A DNA stretch of 64,000 nt, from the NCBI RefSeq assembly GCF_032116555.1, contig NZ_CP134949.1, positions 1,612,001 through 1,676,000 on the forward strand. Reading direction: 5' to 3'. Both the position numbers and the translations under genes were made by a program. The DNA comes from Halobaculum sp. XH14 (GTDB taxonomy: Archaea; Halobacteriota; Halobacteria; Halobacteriales; Haloferacaceae). Below are positions 24,625 to 33,981 of this stretch, in pieces. Every line of letters begins with the position of its first letter. Within the stretch, counting starts at the first letter, position 1. A model generated the notes under the pieces. The model saw only the letters and a list, made by a program, of their open reading frames with translations, was not told the origin of the DNA and searched no databases.

Positions 24625-25929
24625 TCAGTTCCCCACGTCCATCGCCCGTTGGACGACGTCGGGGCCGTACATCTCCTCGAGTTCCGCGTGCTGGTCGGGT
24701 CGGTGCTCGTAGACGTCCTGGAACAGCGTGATCGGCGTCTGGGCCGCCTGGTAGGTCGCCTCGTCCCACATCCGATCCGTGCTGAACGCCACCTCGACGC
24801 CGTCGAGGACGAGCGTCGTGGACTGGGTCATGGCGATCGCGCCCCTGCCCGCCTCCTTTGCGGCCTCGAACTCCTCCATCGAGTCGACGATGTCGTCCAT
24901 GCTCGGCACGTACGAGATGCGGTCGAGCAGTTCCTCGTGCAGGCCGTCGGCGTCCAGTTCGTGCTCGTCGCCGTCGACACCCAGGACGTACCCGTCGTCG
25001 GTCTCCGCCAGCGAGAGGTCCTCGCCGTCGTAGACGGCCCGGTCGCCCTCGGCGGGGAGGTCGACCTCGTCGTCCCCGACCGAGAGCAGCCAGCTTCCGG
25101 TTGTCGGCGGGAGCGGGTCGGTGTTCGCCACTTCGACCTGTGTGGGCGTCAGCGACCAGATGCCGGTCATCCCCTTGGCCCGATTGTCCCGCATCCGGTC
25201 GCGATAGCCCTCGACGTCGCGGATGTCGTCGTACGGGCCGTCCACGGCGATCAGGCCGGCGGCGCTGGCACCGCGGGAGGTGTTGTGCCGGAGTTCGGGC
25301 CAGGGCGGCAGTTCGCCGGTCGGCGTCATCGCCCGCATGTCCTTGGTGTAGTCGACCTCGCCGTCGACGAGCATGAACAGCCGTTCGAGATTGTTCGAGG
25401 GCTTGCCCATCTCCTCGCGGAGGTCGGCCATGGCGAGTTCGGCCTCGCCGCTCTCGACGATCACGGACATCGAGAGGCTCCCCTCCTCCAGTCCGTGCTC
25501 GGTCTCGACGATGGTGAGGAACTCGTCGGCCTTCTTCCAGTCGTCGACGTCACCCACTTCCGGAATGACGAACCCGTCGACGTGCTCGACCGCGCCGTTG
25601 TCGGGGTCGGCGATCTCCATGATCTGCTGGAACCCCGAGTGACGCGTGGTGGGGCTGTCGCGGTGCCAGACGACGCGGGGGTGGATCTCGCCGGGGAACT
25701 CGGCACCGTGCTCGGCGACGACCTCGACGATGTTCTCGACGCCCTCCTCACGCATGGCGGGCGCGGTCGCGTCCTCGTTGTCGGGGACCCAGACGTCGGG
25801 GGCCTGGAGCCCGCGGAGTCCGGCCGCGCTGCGGATCATCTTGGCGGAGTCGTCCTCCCCCTTCACCGCGGTCGGAGACGTGAAGAACGTTCGAACGAAC
25901 TCGCGTTCGTACTGCCGTTGTGTACTCAT
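24625..25929 (-). CDS. aceB: Malate synthase, short archaeal isoform
   Basis: 434 residues, the size of the Haloferax malate synthase (isoform H), far smaller than bacterial A or G forms. It condenses glyoxylate with acetyl-CoA to malate. The sequence (KMIRSAAGLRGLQAPDVWVP, HPRVVWHRDSPTTRHSGFQQ, MTPTGELPPWPELRHNTSRG) agrees with the haloarchaeal enzyme. No isocitrate lyase gene is nearby, so glyoxylate comes from elsewhere (methylaspartate cycle, unlinked aceA, or the oxidase at 26538). An AT-rich stretch at ~25955-25978 supplies the TATA box. Confidence 0.93.
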   Translation of the reverse strand: MSTQRQYEREFVRTFFTSPTAVKGEDDSAKMIRSAAGLRGLQAPDVWVPDNEDATAPAMREEGVENIVEVVAEHGAEFPGEIHPRVVWHRDSPTTRHSGFQQIMEIADPDNGAVEHVDGFVIPEVGDVDDWKKADEFLTIVETEHGLEEGSLSMSVIVESGEAELAMADLREEMGKPSNNLERLFMLVDGEVDYTKDMRAMTPTGELPPWPELRHNTSRGASAAGLIAVDGPYDDIRDVEGYRDRMRDNRAKGMTGIWSLTPTQVEVANTDPLPPTTGSWLLSVGDDEVDLPAEGDRAVYDGEDLSLAETDDGYVLGVDGDEHELDADGLHEELLDRISYVPSMDDIVDSMEEFEAAKEAGRGAIAMTQSTTLVLDGVEVAFSTDRMWDEATYQAAQTPITLFQDVYEHRPDQHAELEEMYGPDVVQRAMDVGN

Positions 25930-26050
25930 GTCGGTCGTTTCGACCGTGGCTCGGAATCATCATAAACATTAATCATGGACACAGTTTTGCCCGACTGAAC
26001 GACCGACCGGGAATCGGGGTGCGTCGGCGCCCGAACCCGCCCGGAATCGA

Positions 26051-26416
26051 CTACTCCAGCGGCTCGACCAGTTCGACGACGTGGCCGTCCGGGTCCTTCA
26101 GAAACGCCGTTCGGGCCCCGGCCGCGTTGTTGTCGCCGGGCTCTTCCACCACGCCGTGGTCGTCTATCGCCGCGAACGCCTCGTCCACGTCGTCGACCCC
26201 GACCGCGAAGTGGTCCACGCCGGTCCCCTCGTGGAACTCGTCCTCGCCCTCGGTGTCGGAAAGCTGGAGTTCGACTCCGTCCTCGTCCGCGACGTAGACA
26301 TTCCGCGTCCCGCCGCTCTCGAACTCCCAGCTATACCCGAACCCGAGGTTCTCGACGTACCAGTCGGCCGCGGCGTCGGCGTCGGCGACGTTCAAACAGA
26401 CGTGCAGGAATCCCAT
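26051..26416 (-). CDS. VOC (glyoxalase-like) protein
   Basis: 121 residues in two beta-alpha-beta-beta-beta modules. The start is MGFLHVCLNVADADAAADWY, with paired metal-type residues in FLHVCLNV (His), VELQL (Glu), VDHFAVGV (His) and GHVVELVEP (Glu). The His-Glu-His-Glu set matches glyoxalase I and related enzymes. It may act as lactoylglutathione lyase-like or on another small substrate; haloarchaea lack glutathione. Divergent from the large D-lactate/glycolate dehydrogenase at 26538, which suggests methylglyoxal or hydroxyacid metabolism, but this is inference. Confidence 0.85.
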   Translation of the reverse strand: MGFLHVCLNVADADAAADWYVENLGFGYSWEFESGGTRNVYVADEDGVELQLSDTEGEDEFHEGTGVDHFAVGVDDVDEAFAAIDDHGVVEEPGDNNAAGARTAFLKDPDGHVVELVEPLE

Positions 26417-26537
26417 CGTCGGCCACGACAGGCCCAGAACCCATACCCGTTCCGGCGGCGGCAACACCCCTTCCCCGCGTTCCCGCGAACGTCATCATCT
26501 ACCAAAGGGTTTTGCGGCACGGAGGCAAGACCCGAGC

Positions 26538-29500
26538 ATGGCAACCGAGCGGCGAGACGACCGGTGGGACACATCGGCGGAAGCGCTCGGCCACGAGCGC
26601 CCGGACGTCCCCGCCCACGCGGCGCTCGCGGACGACCTCCGCGAACGGGTTCGCGGCGAGGTACAGTTCGACGAGTACGCGCAGGTGCTGTACGCGACCG
26701 ACGGGAGCGTCTACGGGGCCAGACCTGCCGGCGTCGTCTGTCCGAAGGACACCGACGACGTGCGCGAGGCGGCCAGGGTCGCCGCCGAGCACGACGTGCC
26801 GGTGCTCCCGCGGGGTGCCGGCTCCTCGCTCGCGGGGCAGGCCGTCGGCCCGGGCTGTGTCGTGCTGGACCTCTCCCGGCACATGGACGACGTTCTCGAG
26901 GTCGATCCGGGCGCGCGGCGGGCGACCGTCCAGCCCGGCGTCGTCCAGGACCACCTCGACGACCGCCTCGCCGAGGACGGCCTGAAGTTCGCCCCGGACC
27001 CTGCCTCGTCCGCAAGGGCGACCGTGGGTGGCGGGCTCGGCAACAACTCGACGGGCGCCCACTCGGTTCGATACGGCATCAGCGACGCCTACACGGAGGA
27101 GCTTCGCGTGGTACTCGCCGACGGCTCCCTCGTTCACGCCCGCGAGATCGTGCTCGACTCGCCCGAGTGGGAGGCGGTCGTCGGGAAGTTCGACCGCGAG
27201 GCGGACCTCTGCCGGACGGTTCGGGGGCTCGTCGAGGACAACGAGGCCGAGATCGAGGAGCGCTACCCGACGCTGAAACGCTCCGTGTCCGGGTACAACC
27301 TGCACAAGGTCATCTACGAGAACGACGACGGCGAGGAAGTCATCAACCTCTCGAAGCTGTTCGTCGGCGCCGAGGGAACGCTCGGCGTGATCGTCGAGGC
27401 GACCGTCTCGCTCGTCACGAGACCCGAGGAGACCGCCCTCGCGCTGTACTGCTTCGAGGACCTCGTCGACGCGATGCGGGCGGTTCCGGTGGCCCTGGAG
27501 TACCCCGTCTCCGCGGTGGAACTCATGGACGAGGAGGTGTTCAGGCTCGCCCGGGAGTCGACCGAGTACGCCCAGTACGCCGAGCCGATTCCGGACGGCA
27601 CGGCCGCGGCGCTGATGCTGGAGTGGGACTCGGAGGTCGTCTCCCGCTCGCCCGGCGACGGGGGGCCGGACGAGACGCCGGATTTCGAATCGGCCTTCGC
27701 CGACGCGACCCGGGAGTTCGTCACCGACGGCGACGCGTTCGAGGTGCTGGAGGCGTACACCGACGAGGCGCAGTCGGACCTCTGGAAGCTCCGCAAGGCC
27801 GCCATCCCGCTGCTGATGAGCCTCCAGGGCGACCCGAAGCCGTACCCGTTCATCGAGGACGCATCCGTTCCACCCGACGAACTCGCGGAGTACGTCCAGC
27901 AGTTCGAGGCGGTGCTCGACGAACACGGCACCTCAGCCGCCTACTTCGCTCACGCGGGCGCCGGGACGCTCCACATCCGGCCCATCCTGTCGCTGAAGGA
28001 GGGGGAGGGCATCGAGACGATGCACTCGATCGCCGAGGACGTGACCGACCTCGTGCTCGAACACCACGGGTCGTTCTCGGGCGAGCACGGCGACGGCCTC
28101 GCGCGCACCGAGTTCAACCCGGAGATGTACGGGCCGGCGCTGTGGACCGCGTTCCAGGACCTCAAGTCGGCGTTCGACCCGGACTGGCGGATGAACCCCG
28201 GGAAGGTGGTTTACACCGACCCGGAGACGGCGAGCGAGCGCGGCTATCCGGACACCGCGGCGAACACGGACATGCGCGACGACCTCCGGTACGGCGCGGA
28301 CTACCAGTCGATCGAACCCCGAACCGCACTGGACTTCTCGGAGGAGGGCGGGTTCTCACACCTCGTCGAACTCTGCAACGGCTGTGGCACCTGCCGGCAG
28401 ACGCGCGGGGACGTCATGTGTCCGACGTACCGCGCCTCGAAGGAGGAGATCCAGACGACCCGTGGCCGGGCCAACATGCTCCGGGCGGCCATCTCGGGGG
28501 ACCTCGACGAGAACGAGATTCACTCCGATCGGTTCCAGGAGGAGGTGCTGGGGCTCTGTGTCGGCTGCAAGGGCTGTCAGTCGGACTGTCCCACCGGCGT
28601 CGACCTGGCCAAACTGAAAGCGGAGGTGAAACACCAGCACCACGAGGAGGACGGCTCGAGCCTCCGGGAGCGACTGTTCGCCGACATCGACGCGGCGAGC
28701 CGGCTCGGCTCGACGCTCGCGCCGCTCTCGAACCTGGCGACATCCGTGCCCGGCGCGCGCTGGGCGATGGAGAAGACGCTCGGTATCGCGGCCGACAGGG
28801 AGCTCCCGTCGTTCACGCGGGCCACGTTCGTGGACCAGTTCCGTGCCCGGAGCGGCCCGGCGATCGCCGGAGACGACGCGGAAGCGACCGTGGTGCTGTT
28901 CCCGGACACGTACTCCAACTACAGCACCCCCGAGGTCGGGATGGCGGCCGTCGAGGTACTGGAGGCGGCTGGCTGCCGGGTCGAGGTTCCCGACGACCTC
29001 GCGCCGTCCGGACGGGCCGCGTTTTCGAGCGGCTTCCTCGACCGCGCCCGGGACCGCGCGGAACGAAACGTCGACGCGTTGCTCCCGCACGTCGAGTCCG
29101 GAGCGGCCGTCGTCTTCGTCGAACCGTCGGACGCGGTGATGTTCCAGGACGAGTACCGCGACCTGCTCGACGGGGAGGCGGTGGAGGCGGTTTCGGCGGC
29201 GAGCTACGGGGTGCTGGAGTACCTCGACGTCTCGCGGGCGGACGAGCGCGCGTCGTTCGACGCGCCCGGCGGCGCGTTCGCCTACCACGGCCACTGCAAC
29301 CAGAAGGCGACGAACAAGGACCACCACGCGGTCGGCGTCCTCCGGCGGGCCGGCTACGAGGTGGACCCGCTGGACACGACCTGCTGTGGCATGGCGGGGA
29401 GTTTCGGCTACGAGGCCGAGCACTACGACCTCTCGAAGGCCATCGGGTCGCTGTTGTTCGACGCCGTGGACGGGAGCGACGCCCACCGCGTGACCGCGCC

Positions 29501-29597
29501 GGGAGCGTCGTGTCGGTCACAGCTTGGCGACAGGGAGGGGCGAGCGGAGCGACCCCCGCACCCGGTCGAACTGCTGCAAGCGGCGCTCGAACGATAG
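26538..29597 (+). CDS. FAD-linked D-lactate/glycolate dehydrogenase fused to FeS and CCG domains
   Basis: 1019 residues. Residues ~50-220 form a PP-loop FAD domain (PRGAGSSLAGQAVGPG, DLSRHMDDVLEVD, GGGLGNNSTGAHSVRYG). The FAD-oxidase C-terminal domain follows (to ~560; FAHAGAGTLHIRPIL, HHGSFSGEHGDGLART). Two 4Fe-4S ligand sets are CNGCGTCRQTRGDVMCPTYR (~612) and CVGCKGCQSDCP (~674). A Cys-rich CCG-type domain ends the protein (HCNQKATNKDHHAVG, TTCCGMAGSFGY). This GlcD-plus-GlpC fusion oxidises D-lactate, glycolate or similar and passes electrons to the quinone pool. It is like the haloarchaeal Dld. The first CCG unit lacks its Cys pair. Confidence 0.93.
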   Translation: MATERRDDRWDTSAEALGHERPDVPAHAALADDLRERVRGEVQFDEYAQVLYATDGSVYGARPAGVVCPKDTDDVREAARVAAEHDVPVLPRGAGSSLAGQAVGPGCVVLDLSRHMDDVLEVDPGARRATVQPGVVQDHLDDRLAEDGLKFAPDPASSARATVGGGLGNNSTGAHSVRYGISDAYTEELRVVLADGSLVHAREIVLDSPEWEAVVGKFDREADLCRTVRGLVEDNEAEIEERYPTLKRSVSGYNLHKVIYENDDGEEVINLSKLFVGAEGTLGVIVEATVSLVTRPEETALALYCFEDLVDAMRAVPVALEYPVSAVELMDEEVFRLARESTEYAQYAEPIPDGTAAALMLEWDSEVVSRSPGDGGPDETPDFESAFADATREFVTDGDAFEVLEAYTDEAQSDLWKLRKAAIPLLMSLQGDPKPYPFIEDASVPPDELAEYVQQFEAVLDEHGTSAAYFAHAGAGTLHIRPILSLKEGEGIETMHSIAEDVTDLVLEHHGSFSGEHGDGLARTEFNPEMYGPALWTAFQDLKSAFDPDWRMNPGKVVYTDPETASERGYPDTAANTDMRDDLRYGADYQSIEPRTALDFSEEGGFSHLVELCNGCGTCRQTRGDVMCPTYRASKEEIQTTRGRANMLRAAISGDLDENEIHSDRFQEEVLGLCVGCKGCQSDCPTGVDLAKLKAEVKHQHHEEDGSSLRERLFADIDAASRLGSTLAPLSNLATSVPGARWAMEKTLGIAADRELPSFTRATFVDQFRARSGPAIAGDDAEATVVLFPDTYSNYSTPEVGMAAVEVLEAAGCRVEVPDDLAPSGRAAFSSGFLDRARDRAERNVDALLPHVESGAAVVFVEPSDAVMFQDEYRDLLDGEAVEAVSAASYGVLEYLDVSRADERASFDAPGGAFAYHGHCNQKATNKDHHAVGVLRRAGYEVDPLDTTCCGMAGSFGYEAEHYDLSKAIGSLLFDAVDGSDAHRVTAPGASCRSQLGDREGRAERPPHPVELLQAALER

Positions 29598-29661
29598 GAT
29601 CAAAACAGTTCCCTCCCCCCGATCCGGACCGAATCCGTCCGACGCGGCCCGCGATCGACCC

Positions 29662-30702
29662 TTAGATCCAGCCTTCCGCCGCGAGCAGTTCGCCGTTGAG
29701 CACCGACGCGCCCGCGGCACCGCGGACGGTGTTGTGCGCGAGGCAGTTGTACTTCACGCCCTCGGCCGTGGTCCGGACGCCGCCGGCGACGATCTGCATG
29801 CCGTCGCCCCGCATCCGGTCCATCCGGGGCTGGGGGCGGTCGGGGTCCTCCGGGCCGAACACGTGGATGAGCGGGTCGGGCGAGGACGGGAGGTCCCCAC
29901 CGGGGAGGGCGGCCATCGCGTCCCGTACCTCGTCCGGGTCGGGGTCGGCAGTCGTCTCGGCGAACACGTTCTCCAGGTGACCATCGAGCGTCGGGATGCG
30001 GTTACAGGAGGCGGCAACGTCCGCGTCGTGGAGCGATAGCTCCGCGCCGTCGAAGGAGCCGAGCAGCTTCCGGGATTCGGACTCCATCTTCTCCTCCTCG
30101 CCGCCGATGTGGGGGACCGCGTTGTCGATGATCTCCATCGAGGTGACACCCGAGTAGCCCGCGCCCGACACCGCCTGGAGCGTCGAGACGTGGACGCGTT
30201 CGAGGCCGAACTCGTCGAGCGCGGCCAGCGTCGGCACCATCGTGATGGTCGAGCAGTTCGGGTTCTTGATGAGCGCGCCGTCCCAGCCGCGCTCGTCCCG
30301 CTGAACCTCGATGAGGCCGAGGTGGTCCGGGTTGATCTCGGGGATGGTGAGCGGGACGTCCGCCGCCATCCGGTCGTTCGAGGAGTTCGAGGAGACGACG
30401 TAGCCCGCCTCACAGAGCCCGGGTTCCACCTCGGCGGCGACGCCGGAGGGGAGCGAGGAAAAGAGCAGGTCGACGTCGTCCGGGATCGCTTCGGGGCTCG
30501 TCTCGCGGACGATCAGATCCGCGACGTCGTCGGGGATTGGCGTGTCGACGCGCCACTTCGCCGCGTCGCCGTATGACTTGCCCGCGCTCTCGTCGCTCGC
30601 CGTCACGCAGGCGAGTTCGAACCCCTCGTGGTTTTCGAGTAGCTGGATGAACCGCTGGCCCACGGCGCCCGTCGCGCCGAGGATGCCGACTCGCGTGGTC
30701 AT
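29662..30702 (-). CDS. asd: Aspartate-semialdehyde dehydrogenase
   Basis: 346 residues. It reduces aspartyl phosphate to aspartate semialdehyde for Lys, Thr and Met synthesis. The NADP motif is VGILGATGAVGQRFIQLL, the nucleophile is Cys150 in IKNPNCSTITMV, and the substrate part has QAVSGAGYSGV and the late SCNRIPTLDGH. The start MTTRVG at 30702 was chosen over ATG six codons upstream. It is on the same strand as, and 195 bp downstream of, the MetB-type gene, so the two may share a role in methionine supply. Confidence 0.95.
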   Translation of the reverse strand: MTTRVGILGATGAVGQRFIQLLENHEGFELACVTASDESAGKSYGDAAKWRVDTPIPDDVADLIVRETSPEAIPDDVDLLFSSLPSGVAAEVEPGLCEAGYVVSSNSSNDRMAADVPLTIPEINPDHLGLIEVQRDERGWDGALIKNPNCSTITMVPTLAALDEFGLERVHVSTLQAVSGAGYSGVTSMEIIDNAVPHIGGEEEKMESESRKLLGSFDGAELSLHDADVAASCNRIPTLDGHLENVFAETTADPDPDEVRDAMAALPGGDLPSSPDPLIHVFGPEDPDRPQPRMDRMRGDGMQIVAGGVRTTAEGVKYNCLAHNTVRGAAGASVLNGELLAAEGWI

Positions 30703-30897
30703 TGTGTGCCCCTGTGTCACACGAGCATAAGACGGTTCGGATTCGGGTGAGGGCGGCCAGATTTACCGTAACAGCGAGTCGTCATGGAACGGTCGCGCCC
30801 GGCGACGAATCGTCGAACTCGGGCGTGATCTGGCGACGGTTCGACGGTCGCCCGCGAGCCGCGACGATGGGGTGGACGTGGTCATGCGCGTTCGGAC

Positions 30898-32064
30898 TTA
30901 CAGTGCCGCGTCGAACGCGCGCTGGAGGTCCGACTTCATGTCGTCGACGTGCTCGACGCCGACCGAGACGCGGACGAGTCCGTCCGTGAGCCCCGCCGCG
31001 AGCCGCTCCTCGCGGGGGATGGCGGCGTGGGTCATCGAGGCCGGCTGCTCGATGAGGCTCTCGACGCCGCCGAGACTCTCGGCGAGCGTGAACACGTCCG
31101 TCTCCGAGACGACGGTGCTGGCCTGCTCCAGCGTCCCGTCGAACTCGAAGGAGAGCATCCCGCCGAAGTCGTCCATCTGTTCGGCCGCGAGGTCGTGTTG
31201 CGGGTGGGAGTCGAGGCCGGGATAGAACACCTCCGAGACGTGCTCGTGCTCGTCGAGCCAGCGTGCGAGTTCGGTCGCGTTCTCGCAGTGGCGGTCCATC
31301 CTGACGGGGAGCGTCTTCGTCCCGCGGAGCACGAGAAAGCAGTCGAACGGCGAGGGCGTCGCGCCGACGGAGTTCTGGTAGAAGCCGATGCGCTCGTCGA
31401 GCGTCTCGTCGTCGGTGACGAGCGCGCCGCCCACCACGTCCGAGTGGCCGCCGAGGTACTTCGTGAGCGAGTGTGAGACGACGTCCGCGCCGTGCTCCAG
31501 TGGCCGCTGGAGGTACGGCGTGGCGAACGTGTTGTCGACCGCACAGAGCGCGTCGAACTCGTGGGCCAGGTCGGCGAGCGCGCCGATGTCGTTGACGTTC
31601 ATCCGGGGGTTGGTCGGCGTCTCGACCCAGAGGAGTTCAGTCGAATCGCCCATCGCGTCGCGCACGGCGTCGTGGTCGGTCGTGTCCACGAAGTCGAACG
31701 AGAGGTCGTACTCCTCGTACACCTGCGTGAAGATGCGGTGGGTGCCGCCGTACACGTCGTCGCCGGCGACGACGTGGTCGCCCGCCTCCAGCAGGTTCAG
31801 GACGGTGTTGATGGAGCCCATCCCCGAGGAGAACGCGCGGCCGAACTCGCCGCCCTCCAGGGCCGCGAGGTTCGCCTCCAGGTCGGTCCGCGTCGGGTTC
31901 CCGGTCCTGCTGTACTCGTAGCCGCGGTGGTCGCCCGGCGCGTCCTGCTCGTACGTGGAGTTGGCGTAGATGGGCGTCATCAGCGCGCCCGTCTCCTCGT
32001 CCGGGTCCTGTCCGGCGTGGACCGCGTTCGTCTCGATACGGAACGTCTCGGGTTCCTCGGTCAT
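30898..32064 (-). CDS. Cystathionine gamma-synthase/lyase family PLP enzyme
   Basis: 388 residues. Fold type I PLP signatures are YEYSRTGNPTRTDLEANLAA, SSGMGSINTVLNLLEAGDHV, DDVYGGTHRIF, ETPTNPRMNV, and HSLTKYLGGHSDVVGG with the PLP-Lys202. The C-terminal LGGVESLIEQPASMTHA and RVSVGVEHVDDMKSDL are typical. Function is gamma-synthase, gamma-lyase, or O-acetylhomoserine sulfhydrylase in trans-sulfuration; sequence alone cannot decide. Same strand as asd downstream, consistent with Met/Cys metabolism. The ATG at 32064 (MTEEPETF) was preferred to one 13 codons upstream. Confidence 0.92.
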   Translation of the reverse strand: MTEEPETFRIETNAVHAGQDPDEETGALMTPIYANSTYEQDAPGDHRGYEYSRTGNPTRTDLEANLAALEGGEFGRAFSSGMGSINTVLNLLEAGDHVVAGDDVYGGTHRIFTQVYEEYDLSFDFVDTTDHDAVRDAMGDSTELLWVETPTNPRMNVNDIGALADLAHEFDALCAVDNTFATPYLQRPLEHGADVVSHSLTKYLGGHSDVVGGALVTDDETLDERIGFYQNSVGATPSPFDCFLVLRGTKTLPVRMDRHCENATELARWLDEHEHVSEVFYPGLDSHPQHDLAAEQMDDFGGMLSFEFDGTLEQASTVVSETDVFTLAESLGGVESLIEQPASMTHAAIPREERLAAGLTDGLVRVSVGVEHVDDMKSDLQRAFDAAL

Positions 32065-32211
32065 GTTCCCCGGTGTGCGGGCCCGCCGTGTCACTCTTGC
32101 CATCCGGGACGCGTCCCGTCCGCTCGGGCGGTCGGAGCGTCCCTCCCGCGCGCAGTCGTTTCGGGGGCGTTCGGAGCGCGGATTTAAAAGTCGTCACCGA
32201 ATAGGAGGTGC

Positions 32212-32736
32212 ATGGCCAAGTACTCCACCGGCAGCGGGGGCGGTGGCGACGGCGCGGACGCCTGCGAACTCTGCGGCCGCGAGGGCTCGTCGCTGACCCG
32301 CGCCAACGTCGCGGGCGCGGACCTGCTCGTCTGCTCGAACTGTGCGCCCCACGGCGAGAACCGCAGCCAGCGCCGGAAGAAGTCCGAGCAGGAGGGCGGC
32401 TCCCGCGACGACACCGAGACGAACCGGAAGAAGCGCGCCGCACAGAACACGGCCCGCGTGTACGACGCCTCCCGCGCGAACACCAAGCGCTGGGAGGAGG
32501 AGGGGACCGACTACGAGGAGGACCGCCTCCCGTACCTCGTCGACGAATACGGCGATCGCGCCGAGACGGCTCGACGGGACGAGGGACTGACCGTCGAGGA
32601 GCTCGCGGACGAGATCGCCGTCGACGAGGACGACCTGCACGCCGTCGAGGAGGGCCGGGCCTCCCGCGCGAACGTCGGCGGCTCGGTCATCGGCAAGCTC
32701 GAGGAGCGGCTCGGCGTCGAACTGGCCGACGAGTAA
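32212..32736 (+). CDS. Archaeal multiprotein bridging factor 1 (aMBF1)
   Basis: 174 residues. An N-terminal zinc ribbon (CELCGREG, then CSNCAPHG), a basic linker, and a C-terminal Cro/C1-type helix-turn-helix (DEGLTVEELADEIAVDEDDL, then VEEGRASRAN, GKLEERLGVEL) match aMBF1. In archaea it associates with the translation machinery and possibly TBP. A TATA-like TTTAAAAG precedes it at ~32182. The downstream AlaX gene starts 40 bp later on the same strand. Confidence 0.92.
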   Translation: MAKYSTGSGGGGDGADACELCGREGSSLTRANVAGADLLVCSNCAPHGENRSQRRKKSEQEGGSRDDTETNRKKRAAQNTARVYDASRANTKRWEEEGTDYEEDRLPYLVDEYGDRAETARRDEGLTVEELADEIAVDEDDLHAVEEGRASRANVGGSVIGKLEERLGVELADE

Positions 32737-32775
32737 CCCCGAGCGATTTTTCTCGCCCGCCGGACATCTCCCTCC

Positions 32776-33981
32776 ATGAGCGGAACGCTCGCCCCAGAGG
32801 CGCCCGAGGTCCGCGAGTTCACGGCAACCGTCGAACGGGTCGACGGCGACGCGGTCGAACTCGACGAGACGTACTTCTACGCCGAGTCCGGCGGCCAGCC
32901 GGCCGACCGCGGCACGCTCGACGGCGTCGCCGTCGAGACTGTCCAGGTCGAGGACGGGACCGTGACCCACGAACTCGCGGAGTCCCCCGACTTCGCTGCC
33001 GGCGACGAGGTGGCTGGCGTCGTCGACGACGACTTCCGGACGTACTGCATGCGGGCCCACACGGCGAGCCACCTGCTGTACGGCGCGGGGCAACGCCTCC
33101 TCGACGACCTCGGGTACGGCGGCTTCGACATCTCCCCCGAGAAGGTCCGGGTCGACTTCACCACGACGACCGACATCGACGACGGGACGCTCGTGGAACT
33201 CGAACGGCTGGTCAACCGCGCCGTCTGGGACTCGCTCCCCGTCTCCTGGGCCGAACTGCCCGTCGGGGAGGCGCGCGCCCAGGCCGACGTCGCGTTCAAC
33301 ACGAAGACCGAGGAGGGGGTCATGGCGGACGCCGCGACCGTTCGCGTCGTCACCATCGAGGGGTGGGACCGGGCCGCCTGCGGCGGGACCCACGTCTCGA
33401 ACACGGCCGAAATCGGCCCCGTCACGGTCCGGTCGCGCTCGAACCCCGGCGAGGGGATGACGAGAGTCGAGTTCTCGGTCGGGCCGCCCGCGGTCCGCGC
33501 GGCGGCCGAGCGCCACGGTGCCGCGCGCACGACGGCACGCGAACTCGATAGCTCGACGGCCGAGATGCCGACCGTCGCCGCCGCGCTCCGGGAGGAGCGG
33601 GACGAACTCGAAGCCGAACTGACCGAACTCCGGGGCGAAGTGGTCGAAACCGAACTCCGATCGTTCGAGCGGGTCGAGGCCGACGGCGCGACGTGGCTCC
33701 TCGGGAGCGTGTCGGGCTTCGACGCGAACACGGTGGGCGAGCGGGCGAAAGCCGTCGCGTCCGAGCGCGATCTGGTGGTGGCCGCGGTCGAGGCGGGCCC
33801 GTCCCCCTTCGTCGTCGTCGCCGCCGAGGGTGACGTTCACGCCGGCGACGTGGTCGAGGAACTGACTGACGTCTTCGGCGGCGGCGGCGGCGGTGGCCCG
33901 CCGTTCGCACAGGGGGGCGGCGTGAACGCGGACGCGTCGGAACTGCTGGACTGGCTCCGCACCTACGCGTCAGAGAAGTAA
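32776..33981 (+). CDS. alaX: Alanyl-tRNA editing protein AlaX with DHHA1 domain
   Basis: 401 residues. Editing-site metal ligands are HTASH (His95, His99) and CGGTH (Cys202, His206), the four-ligand zinc site of AlaRS/ThrRS second additional domain. The N-terminal ETYFYAESGGQPADRGTL is the family hallmark. A coiled coil (~265-300) leads to a C-terminal DHHA1-like domain with a glycine run and AQGGGVNADASELL. It hydrolyses Ser- or Gly-tRNA(Ala) formed by error. Length and the DHHA1 domain make it the long AlaX form. The end overlaps by 19 bp the convergent gene at 33963. Confidence 0.94.
   Translation: MSGTLAPEAPEVREFTATVERVDGDAVELDETYFYAESGGQPADRGTLDGVAVETVQVEDGTVTHELAESPDFAAGDEVAGVVDDDFRTYCMRAHTASHLLYGAGQRLLDDLGYGGFDISPEKVRVDFTTTTDIDDGTLVELERLVNRAVWDSLPVSWAELPVGEARAQADVAFNTKTEEGVMADAATVRVVTIEGWDRAACGGTHVSNTAEIGPVTVRSRSNPGEGMTRVEFSVGPPAVRAAAERHGAARTTARELDSSTAEMPTVAAALREERDELEAELTELRGEVVETELRSFERVEADGATWLLGSVSGFDANTVGERAKAVASERDLVVAAVEAGPSPFVVVAAEGDVHAGDVVEELTDVFGGGGGGGPPFAQGGGVNADASELLDWLRTYASEK

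Noticed and set aside
26081-29665. 1194-codon open frame overlapping the D-lactate/glycolate dehydrogenase in another frame
   Set aside because: Translation is Arg-rich and featureless, while the overlapping 1019-residue frame has FAD and FeS motifs.
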